A stretch of DNA of 64,000 bases from contig NZ_SNYC01000003.1 in the NCBI RefSeq assembly GCF_004362715.1, positions 435,601 to 499,600 of the forward strand. Direction: 5' to 3'. The position numbers and the translations under genes were made by a program. Origin of the DNA: Pedobacter metabolipauper (lineage in GTDB: Bacteria; Bacteroidota; Bacteroidia; Sphingobacteriales; Sphingobacteriaceae). Position 1 is the stretch's first letter, and every line of letters starts with the position of its first letter. The notes under the pieces are model-generated. The model was not told the origin of the DNA. It saw only the letters and a program-made list of their open reading frames with translations, and made no database searches. This document shows positions 1-8,622 of the stretch, piece after piece.

Positions 1-2739
1 CCAACACAATCGCCATCATTTAACATCAGGGGTACAACTTCTATTGGCCAGGGCGGTAATGCATTGGTTCTTGTGGATGGGGTAGAGGGTGATCCTTCCA
101 GGATCAATCCAAATGATATTGCCAGTGTTACTGTACTTAAAGATGCAGCATCAGCATCTATCTATGGTGCCAGGGGTGCTTTTGGTGTGGTTTTAATTAC
201 CACTAAAAATCCGGTTAAAGAACGGACTTCTATTAACTACAGCATTGCCCAGTCTATTAAAAAGCCAACTACAGTGCCGGATTACGTGACTGATGGTTAT
301 ACTTTTGCGAATATGTTTAACGAGGGGTGGTCTGCATGGAATGATTATTCTCAGACACCTCAGAATGTAAATAAATCCGTTAAATTCTCTCCGGCATACC
401 TGGCTGAATTGAAACGCAGATCTGAAGATCCAAGTTTGCCCAAAGTAGAAGTGAACAGTGCCGGTGAATATGTGTATTATGATAATACCGACTGGTACAA
501 AGAGCTTTATAAAAGCAATAACAATGCAACTGAACAAAACCTGTCCTTATCTGGCGGCAGCGGTAAAACGGATTTCTATGTTTCCGGAAGATCTTTCAGA
601 CAATCTGGTTTATTCCGTTACAATTCTGATGACTATCAAACGTATAACGTTAGGGCTAAAGGATCTATCGAATTGTATCCATGGTTAAAGGTATACAACA
701 ACGCCGATTATTCAGCTTCTAAATACCATAACCCTTTAAACGTTGGTGAAGGCGGCGGGATCTGGAGAAACATTGCCGATGAAGGTCATAACATGGCCCC
801 GATGTATAACCCGGATGGAACATTGAGTTTCTCTGCTGCATATACAGTGGGTGATTTTGCCTATGGTAAAAACGGCATTGATATGTTTAAAAAGGTATTT
901 CGCAATACAACCGGCTTTACGTCGAACTTCTTTGATGATAAATTCAGGGTTAAGGGTGATGTGACCTTCCAAAATACCAATAATGATGAAACCAGGATCA
1001 GGGTTCCTGTTCCTTACAGCAGAAAACCGGGTGTTATTGAATACGTTGGTTCTAACTACAATGACATTCAGCAACTGGACCGTACTACTCAATATTTAGC
1101 AACCAATATCTATGCAGAATATGAGCCCCGCTTTAGTGAAGATCATTATTTAAAGGTTCTTGCTGGTTATAACTACGAGCAAAGCACATACAAACGCTTT
1201 GAGGCCGTACGTAACGGATTGATCTTTGAAGATGCCAAAGATCTTAACCTTGCACTTGGCCAGTCTATTACTACTGGTGGCGGTTATGAGCAATGGGCTA
1301 TTTTAGGTGGTTTTTACCGTTTAAATTATGCTTACAAAGATCGTTACCTGGTTGAACTGAACGGCCGTTATGACGGTTCTTCTAAATTCCCAACCGATCA
1401 GCGTTATGCATTTTTCCCTTCTGTTTCTGCAGGATGGAGAATCAGTAAAGAGTCATTTTGGAATGTAGATCCGAAAACAATTACAGATGTTAAGATCAGG
1501 GCTTCTTATGGTTCTTTAGGTAATGGTAACATTGCTTCTTATGCATTTCTTGAAAAATTTGGGATCTCTCAATCGGATAGGGTACTGAATGGTGTTCGCC
1601 CGCAGCAAAGCAGTCAGCCAGGTGTAATTCCTGAAGGCTTAACCTGGGAAACATCTACCACACAAAATATTGCTTTAGATATCGCCTTCTTAAACAACCG
1701 TTTAAACTTTAGTGGTGATGCTTACATCCGTAAAACGACAGATATGTTCACTGTGGGTATGACCTTACCATCAGTTTATGGTATCGGTGTTCCTAAAGGT
1801 AACTATGCTGATTTAAAAACCAAAGGCTGGGAAGCAACACTTTCCTGGAATGACAGGTTTGATGTTGGTGCCAAGCCATTTAATTATAACATCCGTTTAA
1901 CGCTTGCCGATTATACGGCTAAGATCTTGAAATTCAACAATCCGGATCAAAGGCTTAGTGATTATTATGCCGGACAAACGGTTGGTGAGATCTGGGGTTT
2001 TGAAACTGATGGTTATTATACTTCTGCTGAAGATATTGCAAATTCTCCTGTTCAAACGTTATATAAATCGTCCAATACGGGTAAGAGCTTGCCGGGCGAT
2101 ATTAAATTTAAAGATCTGAACGGTGATGGTGTGATCAACAATGGTTTAAATACTGTTGGCAGTCCGGGCGACCGTAAGGTAATTGGAAATTCAACACCTC
2201 GGTATACCTATGGTATTTCTCTTGGTGCAGACTGGAAAGGCTTTTTCTTCAGCACTTTCTTCCAGGGTGTTGGTAAAATGGATTGGTACCCGGGTACGGA
2301 GAACGGAACATTCTGGGGACAGTACAACCGTCCGTACAACAAAGTTCCTGAATCTCAACTGGGTAACATCTGGAGTCCGGAGAATCCAAATGCCTATTTC
2401 CCAAGATACAGAGGTTACATTGCCCAGAACGGTTCTGGTACCTTGGCGCAGGCCCAAACCAAATACCTTCAGAATGTAGCCTACATCAGGCTTAAAAACC
2501 TGCAGGTAGGTTATAACCTACCTCAAACTTTCATTAAAAATGCGGGATTGAGTAACGTTAGATTGTTCCTTACCGGTGAAAACCTTTGGTCATGGTCGCC
2601 TTTATACAAGATTACCAAAGACCTGGATATTGAAAGTATAGGTGGTTCTGACCGTGTATTAACCGACGGTACCAATGGTAATGGTAACAATTACCCAATA
2701 TTGAAAAGCTTTAGTATGGGTATATCGGCCACATTTTAA
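1..2739 (+). CDS. SusC/RagA-family TonB-dependent outer-membrane receptor (5' end outside window)
   Basis: Outer-membrane receptor that imports an oligomeric nutrient with its SusD partner, powered by TonB. The frame is open from base 1, so the signal peptide, carboxypeptidase-like domain and start of the plug are missing. The visible part begins in the plug: FNIRGTTSIGQGGNALVLVDG, then SVTVLKDAASASIYGARGA and GVVLITTK, the classic SusC plug signature. The remaining about 800 residues are beta-barrel, ending with the terminal-strand pattern SMGISATF. The SusD gene follows closely. Substrate cannot be told; no glycoside hydrolase is nearby. Family assignment is very safe. Confidence 0.95.
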   Translation, partial: PTQSPSFNIRGTTSIGQGGNALVLVDGVEGDPSRINPNDIASVTVLKDAASASIYGARGAFGVVLITTKNPVKERTSINYSIAQSIKKPTTVPDYVTDGYTFANMFNEGWSAWNDYSQTPQNVNKSVKFSPAYLAELKRRSEDPSLPKVEVNSAGEYVYYDNTDWYKELYKSNNNATEQNLSLSGGSGKTDFYVSGRSFRQSGLFRYNSDDYQTYNVRAKGSIELYPWLKVYNNADYSASKYHNPLNVGEGGGIWRNIADEGHNMAPMYNPDGTLSFSAAYTVGDFAYGKNGIDMFKKVFRNTTGFTSNFFDDKFRVKGDVTFQNTNNDETRIRVPVPYSRKPGVIEYVGSNYNDIQQLDRTTQYLATNIYAEYEPRFSEDHYLKVLAGYNYEQSTYKRFEAVRNGLIFEDAKDLNLALGQSITTGGGYEQWAILGGFYRLNYAYKDRYLVELNGRYDGSSKFPTDQRYAFFPSVSAGWRISKESFWNVDPKTITDVKIRASYGSLGNGNIASYAFLEKFGISQSDRVLNGVRPQQSSQPGVIPEGLTWETSTTQNIALDIAFLNNRLNFSGDAYIRKTTDMFTVGMTLPSVYGIGVPKGNYADLKTKGWEATLSWNDRFDVGAKPFNYNIRLTLADYTAKILKFNNPDQRLSDYYAGQTVGEIWGFETDGYYTSAEDIANSPVQTLYKSSNTGKSLPGDIKFKDLNGDGVINNGLNTVGSPGDRKVIGNSTPRYTYGISLGADWKGFFFSTFFQGVGKMDWYPGTENGTFWGQYNRPYNKVPESQLGNIWSPENPNAYFPRYRGYIAQNGSGTLAQAQTKYLQNVAYIRLKNLQVGYNLPQTFIKNAGLSNVRLFLTGENLWSWSPLYKITKDLDIESIGGSDRVLTDGTNGNGNNYPILKSFSMGISATF

Positions 2740-2783
2740 TTGAGAGAACAGAAATGATTAAGAATATTTTAAAATATACAGAG

Positions 2784-4559
2784 ATGAAGAAATTCTTTTT
2801 ATGGTTTATTCCGGCAGCAATAATATTTGCTGGCTGTAAAAAATTAGACCAGGTACCTGAAGATACCGCAACCAGGGGTGCTGTATTTGGCAGTGAGAAA
2901 GGTTTGGAATTGTATGCAAATTCATTTTATCGCTTATTGCCTAATGCCAGTGATGCACATAAAGGTGATGCCATGTCTGATTATGCAGCGAGAAGTCAGG
3001 CCCCGGACTTTTTAATAGCCGGTGCGTTTGGTCCGCGTCAGAGTAACGGATGGGACTGGGACGGTTTGAGGAATATCAATTACTTTTTGGAAAATAACAA
3101 GGATCCTAATGTTCCTGCATCTGTAAGACAGCAGTATACTGCACTTGCCAGGTTCTTTAGAGCTTATTTTTACTATGCAAAGGTTAGAAGGTTTGGTGAT
3201 GTACCATGGATCAATAAAACTTTTAAGGTTGATGATCCGGATCTGTACAAAGGCAGGGATACCAGGAGCCTGGTGATGGACTCGGTACTTGCCGATTTGA
3301 ACTATGCGTGTGATAACATTACCAGAACTTCTGATAATTCACGCTCACTGATCACCAAATATGTAGCACTTGGTTTTAAATCCAGGGTATGCTTATATGA
3401 AGGTACGTATCGTAAATACCATACAGAAGCAAACTTAGCAGGTTCTGCGGCACAATGGCTTGGAGAAGCTGCAAGTTCAGCTGAGAAGGTGATGAACGAA
3501 GGTGGTTTTGCGTTGAACACTGCTGGTGGTGACCTTTCTTACCGCAACTTGTTTATCAGTACCGCTCCTGTGGCTACTGAGGTGATGCTTGCATCCGTTG
3601 TTGATGCCAATCTTGCCGTTTATAATGATGCAAACTGGTGGTGGACAAGTGCCACTTATGGTTCAAGAATTAGCTTTACCCGTACTTTTATCAATACCTA
3701 TCTGAATATTGATGGTACTCCTTTTACGGATAAAGCCGGATATCAAACTATGGTGTTTAAAGATGAAGTTAAGAACAGGGATAAAAGACTGCAGCAAACC
3801 ATTAGAATGGGTGATTATAAACGGATCAATGGTGGTACTCCTGAAGCTGCCCCTCCAATATTCTCCTATACCTACACCGGTTATCAGCCAATTAAATGGG
3901 TTTTGGATGATACAAAATATGATGGTGGCGGCTTAAACATCAACTCTATCTCTTTAATGCGCTATGCAGAAGTACTGTTGAACTATGCGGAAGCCAAATC
4001 TGAACTTGGAACCTTTACAGATGCAGACTGGGCTAAAACCATTGGTGCCTTACGTCGCAGAGCTGGTATTACCGGTGGTTTAACCACTAAGCCAGTTGCT
4101 ATAGATCCATATATGCTGGCCAATTATTTCCCGGCAATTACAGATGCATCTTTGATGGAAATCAGAAGAGAACGTGGTATCGAGCTTACTTTAGAAGGCT
4201 TACGCTTTGATGATATTGTTAGATGGAAACGTGGTGAGCTGATGACCAAAGTTTGGAACGGATTTTATGTTCCGGCCTTAAATGTACCAATGGACTTAAA
4301 TGAAGATGGTAAGCTTGATGTTTGCTTTTACCAGGTAATGCCGGCTAATCCGGTTGCTGGTGTAACGTACATTAACGTTGCTGCAACCATAAGTGCCGGT
4401 CAGAACCCACAACGTTTATCGAATGATACTTCTGGCGAGCTAACCTGGTTAACGGGCACACAACGTGTGTTTACAGATAAAAACTATCTCTACCCAATTC
4501 CTGAAACTGACCGGTTATTTAACCCTGCTTTGGGACAAAACCCGGGCTGGACACAATAA
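2784..4559 (+). CDS. SusD/RagB-family nutrient-binding lipoprotein
   Basis: Surface lipoprotein that caps the SusC barrel and binds its substrate. I start at ATG 2784, because MKKFFLWFIPAAIIFAGC then forms a compact lipoprotein signal with lipobox FAGC; an in-frame ATG at 2754 would add ten residues before the hydrophobic core. The N-terminal TPR-like helices include ARFFRAYFYYAKVRRFGDVP, a hallmark of SusD, and the C-terminal SusD region has LMEIRRERGIELTLEG and RFDDIVRWKRGE, ending with YPIPETD..NP.LGQNPGW. It is cotranscribed with the upstream SusC. Ligand unknown. Confidence 0.95.
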   Translation: MKKFFLWFIPAAIIFAGCKKLDQVPEDTATRGAVFGSEKGLELYANSFYRLLPNASDAHKGDAMSDYAARSQAPDFLIAGAFGPRQSNGWDWDGLRNINYFLENNKDPNVPASVRQQYTALARFFRAYFYYAKVRRFGDVPWINKTFKVDDPDLYKGRDTRSLVMDSVLADLNYACDNITRTSDNSRSLITKYVALGFKSRVCLYEGTYRKYHTEANLAGSAAQWLGEAASSAEKVMNEGGFALNTAGGDLSYRNLFISTAPVATEVMLASVVDANLAVYNDANWWWTSATYGSRISFTRTFINTYLNIDGTPFTDKAGYQTMVFKDEVKNRDKRLQQTIRMGDYKRINGGTPEAAPPIFSYTYTGYQPIKWVLDDTKYDGGGLNINSISLMRYAEVLLNYAEAKSELGTFTDADWAKTIGALRRRAGITGGLTTKPVAIDPYMLANYFPAITDASLMEIRRERGIELTLEGLRFDDIVRWKRGELMTKVWNGFYVPALNVPMDLNEDGKLDVCFYQVMPANPVAGVTYINVAATISAGQNPQRLSNDTSGELTWLTGTQRVFTDKNYLYPIPETDRLFNPALGQNPGWTQ

Positions 4560-4582
4560 CCCTGCTAAATACCGTACAAAAT

Positions 4583-4608
4583 ACCGGGGCTGTTTTTACA
4601 GCTCCGGT
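4583..4608 (+). terminator. Imperfect hairpin after susD
   Basis: Ten-base arms ACCGGGGCTG and CAGCTCCGGT pair with one mismatch around the loop TTTTTA. There is no clean T-run after it, so it may only slow or partly end transcription between susD and the downstream EEP gene. Confidence 0.4.
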
Positions 4609-4645
4609 TATTAAATTTGATAACTTTAAATAAATATAGATTCAG

Positions 4646-5488
4646 ATGAAAATTAAACACCTTATATTTTCGGTAGCACTGGCCGCAGCAAGCTTTACCG
4701 CCAATGCCCAGAAATACACAGTAGGCTCTTTCAACGTACGCTACGACAATGCTGGCGATACTGGAAACCGTTGGGAACAACGCGGACCTGTTAGTGCCAA
4801 TTTAATCCGCTTTCACCAGTTTGATGTATTCGGAATCCAGGAAGGACTGAAAAATCAGGTTGATGACCTGGGGAGACTGCTTCCCGAATTTGAACATTAT
4901 GGTCTTGGTCGTGATGACGGTAAAGATGCCGGTGAGCATTCGTCTATTTTCTGGCGTAAAGATAAATTCAAAGCGCTGAAAAAAGGTGATTTCTGGTTAT
5001 CAGAAACTCCTGATGTACCTGGAAAAGGCTGGGACGCTACCTGCTGTAACCGCATTTGTACCTGGGTTTATTTAGAAGATCTTAAAACCGGTAAGAAGTT
5101 TTATTACTTCAATGCCCATTTTGATCACCAGGGAAAAATTGCCCGTGTGGAAAGTGGTAAACTGATCGCTAAAAAGATCAAAGAAATTGCAGGCACTGTT
5201 CCGGCAATCTTTACAGGCGATCTTAATGGCGGTCAAAAAAGCGATTGGTATTTGACTTTAGCGAATTCTGGAATCCTGACAGATACCTATACCCAGGTAA
5301 AATACCCTTATGCTAATAATTCTTCGTTTAATTCTTTTGGTAAAAATGTTGACGGTTATGAGATCATTGATCATGTGTTCGTAACTAAGGGCTTTACCGC
5401 ACAGAGATGGGGGATCTTAACAGATACTTACCATGCTAAGTTTCCATCAGATCACTTTCCAATCCTGGTTGATGTAGTGTTAAAATAA
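4646..5488 (+). CDS. Secreted endonuclease/exonuclease/phosphatase (EEP) family hydrolase
   Basis: Predicted exported metal-dependent phosphodiesterase or phosphatase of the DNase I-like fold. A Sec signal (MKIKHLIFSVALAAASFTANA, cut before QKYTV) is followed by the EEP motifs in order: SFNVRYDN, FGIQEG (metal-binding Glu), NAHFDHQGKIAR (catalytic His), FTGDLNGG (Asp/Asn) and SDHFPILVDV (catalytic Asp-His pair). All catalytic positions are present, so the enzyme looks active. It lies 86 bp after susD in the same direction, so it may process the phosphodiester or phosphoester substrate imported by the SusC/D pair; that is inference. The fold is shared by nucleases, sphingomyelinases and inositol phosphatases, so the substrate is open. 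Confidence 0.88.
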   Translation: MKIKHLIFSVALAAASFTANAQKYTVGSFNVRYDNAGDTGNRWEQRGPVSANLIRFHQFDVFGIQEGLKNQVDDLGRLLPEFEHYGLGRDDGKDAGEHSSIFWRKDKFKALKKGDFWLSETPDVPGKGWDATCCNRICTWVYLEDLKTGKKFYYFNAHFDHQGKIARVESGKLIAKKIKEIAGTVPAIFTGDLNGGQKSDWYLTLANSGILTDTYTQVKYPYANNSSFNSFGKNVDGYEIIDHVFVTKGFTAQRWGILTDTYHAKFPSDHFPILVDVVLK

Positions 5489-5529
5489 TTATTTTACTGT
5501 TCCCGGTAATTTGGAACAGGTATAAAAAG

Positions 5530-5565
5530 AGGGTTCATGATCGTTTTGATCATGAACCCTTTTTA
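5530..5565 (+). terminator. Strong Rho-independent terminator after EEP gene
   Basis: A perfect 13-bp stem, AGGGTTCATGATC pairing with GATCATGAACCCT around the loop GTTTT, is followed by TTTT and preceded by an A-run, so it could work on both strands. It separates the sus/EEP unit from the AT-rich stretch 5566-5701, where I see no gene. Confidence 0.85.
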
Positions 5566-5701
5566 CGTTAATATATTTCGATAATTTCCATATAATTGGT
5601 ATTTTATTCTAAATAATTATAATAATTTTCTTTTATTTTAAAATAATATTTATTTATACTTAAATTTTGTTTAGTATTGTATTGGATTAAAATTTGAAAT
5701 C

Positions 5702-6208
5702 ATGGAAATCATACAAACGTTGGGTACGTTAGACGCACTAACACTAGCAGATTATATTTTAAAGAATTATGGCCCGATGTCTCATTTGAAATTACAGAAG
5801 CTGGTGTTTTATTGTCAGGCCTATCATTTGGGCTATTTTAACAGCCCATTAATTGAGGATGATTTCCAGGCTTGGGTCCATGGTCCGGTATGCAGAAGGG
5901 TTTTTGATGACCAGCAGGATGTTTCTTTGCTGCACTGCGATATCAGGTACAGCAATTATAAAAATGAGGATCCGGATGTGGTGTTCTCAGAGGCATTGAT
6001 ATCTTCTCAAAAAGAATTTATTAAAGATATTCTTACTGATCTGGCAGCCTGGACAGGATTGGAATTGGAAGCCTGTACCCACAGAGAAAAGCCCTGGATT
6101 ATTGGAAGAATAGGGTATGGGCCTGCAGATCGTTGTGAGGTTATTATTTCTAAAGAATCGATGCGTGAATTTTATTCAAAAGAACTAGTTAGCTGGTGGC
6201 CAAATTAA
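5702..6208 (+). CDS. Panacea-domain (DUF4065/SocA-like) protein, candidate antitoxin
   Basis: The 168-residue protein matches the Panacea/DUF4065 fold over almost its whole length: LADYILKNYGPMSHLKLQKL, VFYCQAYHLGYF, then DDFQAWVHGPVCRRVFD, which fits the family's AW..GPV pattern, and later THREKPWI. Panacea domains are known as antitoxins paired with many unrelated toxins (PanAT systems), and as the SocA antitoxin and phage GepA proteins. The next gene begins 13 nt before this stop codon, a tight coupling typical of such pairs. The upstream 135 bp is very AT-rich, unlike the flanking genes, which hints at transfer. The antitoxin role is inference. Confidence 0.8.
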   Translation: MEIIQTLGTLDALTLADYILKNYGPMSHLKLQKLVFYCQAYHLGYFNSPLIEDDFQAWVHGPVCRRVFDDQQDVSLLHCDIRYSNYKNEDPDVVFSEALISSQKEFIKDILTDLAAWTGLELEACTHREKPWIIGRIGYGPADRCEVIISKESMREFYSKELVSWWPN

Positions 6209-6639
6209 AGATTAAAACACTTTCTAGTGTTGATACCGGCTTGAGTTCAAGAAGAAATCATTCAATCAATGGGAATTTCAAGGTTTCGTTTCAATATTTG
6301 GATAAGACCCAGCAATATGGATCAGACTTTAAAGACTGGCAAAAGGAAGGTTTATTATCTAAAGCCATGGAAGTACTCCAGGGCTATTGCTGCAGTCCTT
6401 TAGTCGATCAGATCGATGGTCATAAATTCGCGATATATGGCAGATTTCCTAAAATAACACATACCAGGTTTGAATTACCGAAAAATATATCAGAAGATGC
6501 GGTTTGGGGTAGGATCCATGTTACAGGGATAGCCATATTAGCTGGTCATATTATTGAAGACACCTTTTATATTGTTTTCTTAGATAAAACCCATAAGTTT
6601 TATATTACTCAAAGAAACCGTACAAAGAAAGATCAATAG
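6196..6639 (+). CDS. Unknown small protein overlapping the Panacea gene, candidate toxin
   Basis: I do not recognise a named family in this 147-residue protein. It starts at GTG 6196 inside the 3' end of the Panacea gene, so the two are probably translationally coupled. The N-terminus is basic (MAKLKIK, SSRRNHS). A mixed alpha/beta body follows with KDWQKEGLLSKAMEVLQGYC, DGHKFAIYGRFP and a conserved-looking C-terminal core AVWGRIHV...DTFYIVFLDKTHKFY. The FYIVFLDKTHKFY stretch looks like a buried beta-strand with a charged turn. No signal peptide or membrane segment is visible. By position it would be the toxin of a PanAT-like pair. The convergent sigma gene ends 21 nt away. Confidence 0.6.
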   Translation: MAKLKIKTLSSVDTGLSSRRNHSINGNFKVSFQYLDKTQQYGSDFKDWQKEGLLSKAMEVLQGYCCSPLVDQIDGHKFAIYGRFPKITHTRFELPKNISEDAVWGRIHVTGIAILAGHIIEDTFYIVFLDKTHKFYITQRNRTKKDQ

Positions 6640-6659
6640 GACTGCATTGATCCATTTAT

Positions 6660-7226
6660 CTATAAATAATAGACGATAAATAAAGCAATCAGATGTTTAA
6701 ATGAGATGCGTAAATGCTTCAATGCACGGGTAAGCTGATTCTCAACTGTTCTTTTATTAATTCCAAGCTTTTCTGCAATTTCATCATTGCTCAATATCTG
6801 GATCCTGCTTAAGACAAAGATCTCACGGCATTTCTTGGGTAAAATCTGAAGGTAAGCATGAAGTTGTTGCTCCAGGTCGTATGAAGCCAATTGGGTGTCT
6901 CCCTCATTTTTTGAATATTGAACAGAAAGATCGGCTACATCGTCTTTGTAAACGATTGGGTTTGCTTTCAATGCTGCGATATGTTTATATACCCGATACC
7001 TGGCTGCTGCAGTTAAATACCCAATAAAAGATGCGATCTGTAATGTTTTTCGGTTTGTCCAGATGGTTAAAAAAACGTCATGCACAATTTGTTCGCAAAC
7101 TTCCTGATCCTGGATATACGCATAAGATTTAGCATATATCCTCGAAGAATAACGATGGAAAAGTTCCGAAAAGGCCCTTTCATCATCATCACTTATGGAT
7201 CTCATTAAATCTGCATCGGTAGTCAT
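6660..7226 (-). CDS. ECF (sigma-70 family) RNA polymerase sigma factor
   Basis: Extracytoplasmic-function sigma factor of the type that, in Bacteroidota, pairs with FecR and a SusC receptor. The 188-residue protein has region 2 (DERAFSELFHRYSSRIYAKS, then CEQIVHDVFLTIWTNR) and region 4 with a helix-turn-helix (CREIFVLSRIQILSNDEIAE, KLGINKRTVENQLTRALKHL). It is divergent from fecR across 130 bp, whereas sigma and fecR usually run in the same direction. Its likely targets are the fecR-susC-susD genes on the other strand. The C-terminus ends in a short hydrophobic tail (HLIALFIVYYL), common in this subgroup. Confidence 0.93.
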   Translation of the reverse strand: MTTDADLMRSISDDDERAFSELFHRYSSRIYAKSYAYIQDQEVCEQIVHDVFLTIWTNRKTLQIASFIGYLTAAARYRVYKHIAALKANPIVYKDDVADLSVQYSKNEGDTQLASYDLEQQLHAYLQILPKKCREIFVLSRIQILSNDEIAEKLGINKRTVENQLTRALKHLRISFKHLIALFIVYYL

Positions 7227-7356
7227 ATTCCGAAAATTATATCTGGTTACAACTAAATTAGATTATTTAAATGATTTTAAAGTGCTTTTAAAAATATTTT
7301 TTTAAAAGTATGTGTGTGCAGTCCCCTTTAAGGTACTCTATACCTAACCAAATAGT

Positions 7357-8502
7357 ATGACCAGGGAAGAATACATCACATTGTATGAAAAATACCTTTC
7401 AGGCGAATGTACTGAAAGTGAAATTCAACAGCTCGAAGCATTTAAAGATGACTTTTCACTATCCGATATGGAGTGGAATGACCTTCATTTAGGTGATGAG
7501 CGAGAGATCATGAACCGGATTCATCAACGACTGGTCTTCAGCATTAAAGACCGTCCTGTTCAGCGATTAAAGAGATATAGAATTTCTATTGCTGCAGCAT
7601 TGATCCTCATCAGCCTTTCCGCTGTCTTCTATCTCTATTCAAACCAACAAACGGAAATTTTAGAGCAGTCGGCCGCAATTAATGTGGCTCCTGGCAGCAA
7701 TAAAGCAATATTAACATTGGATGATGGATCTACTATCGTATTGGATCAATCCAATGCTGGTGTTTTAGCACAGCAGGGTACTGCCGTAATCCGTAAAGAA
7801 AGTGGGGGTAAGCTCGTTTATAATGCTTCTGCTCAACACCCAGATCAGCCTGTTAAGTACAATTCAATAGTTATCCCCAGGGGAGGACAATACCAGCTTG
7901 TCTTACCAGATGGAACCCTGGTTATGCTGAATGCCGAATCTTCATTGAGATTCCCTGTTATTTTCAATGGAAACCATCGCCAGGTTGAACTTAAAGGTGA
8001 AGCCTATTTTGAAGTAGCTAAAAATAAAGCAAAACCTTTTAAGATTAAAACCCATGGCGTAGACATTGAAGTTTTAGGAACCCACTTTAATGTCAATTCT
8101 TATCGAAATGAAATCAATACCACTCTTTTGGAAGGATCTGTAAAGTTAAAAAGTGCAAAGGATGCAGTTGTTTTAAAACCCGGACAATCCGGAGTTCTGG
8201 AAAATGGCAGCCACCTGGTGGTTAAGGTTGCCGACCTCGAATCGGTGATGGCCTGGAAAAATGGCTATTTCGTATTCCATGATGAAACGGTAAGAAGTAT
8301 AATGGAAAAAGCTGCCCGATGGTATGATGTTGATGTAGAATATAAAGGGGACGTAGCTGATCAAGAATTTTATGGGAAGGTTTCCCGCTATGAAAATATT
8401 TCTGAACTGTTAAAAAACCTGGAACTAACCGGTATGGTAAATTTTAAAGTGATACCAACTGGCGTTTTAGGCAAAGGAAGGAGGGTAATCGTTATGCCAT
8501 AA
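7357..8502 (+). CDS. FecR-family anti-sigma factor (DUF4974 C-terminal domain)
   Basis: Inner-membrane anti-sigma regulator that holds the ECF sigma factor until the TonB receptor signals. The first about 70 residues are the cytoplasmic sigma-binding part (YEKYLSGECTESEIQQLEAF). One transmembrane helix follows near residues 75-95 (ISIAAALILISLSAVFYLY). The periplasmic FecR domain includes VIPRGGQYQLVLPDGTLVML and GEAYFEVAKNKAKPFKIKT, and the C-terminal DUF4974 region includes YDVDVEYKGD and FYGKVSRYENISELLKNLEL. The 120-bp gap to the receptor gene has no ORF. Confidence 0.94.
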   Translation: MTREEYITLYEKYLSGECTESEIQQLEAFKDDFSLSDMEWNDLHLGDEREIMNRIHQRLVFSIKDRPVQRLKRYRISIAAALILISLSAVFYLYSNQQTEILEQSAAINVAPGSNKAILTLDDGSTIVLDQSNAGVLAQQGTAVIRKESGGKLVYNASAQHPDQPVKYNSIVIPRGGQYQLVLPDGTLVMLNAESSLRFPVIFNGNHRQVELKGEAYFEVAKNKAKPFKIKTHGVDIEVLGTHFNVNSYRNEINTTLLEGSVKLKSAKDAVVLKPGQSGVLENGSHLVVKVADLESVMAWKNGYFVFHDETVRSIMEKAARWYDVDVEYKGDVADQEFYGKVSRYENISELLKNLELTGMVNFKVIPTGVLGKGRRVIVMP

Positions 8503-8622
8503 CAGGTCTGTTATGAACCAGAAACATTACCAGAAAAAAGGTATCCCGGTGGTTGCGACACCAGGAGTACCAATGAATTGGTAATACAATGACTCTTTAA
8601 CCACTTATAAACCAATAATCAA

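Noticed and set aside
5530..5560. TGATC...GATCA palindrome as an operator
   Set aside because: A perfect 13-bp stem with flanking A and T runs just after a stop codon is better explained as a terminator.
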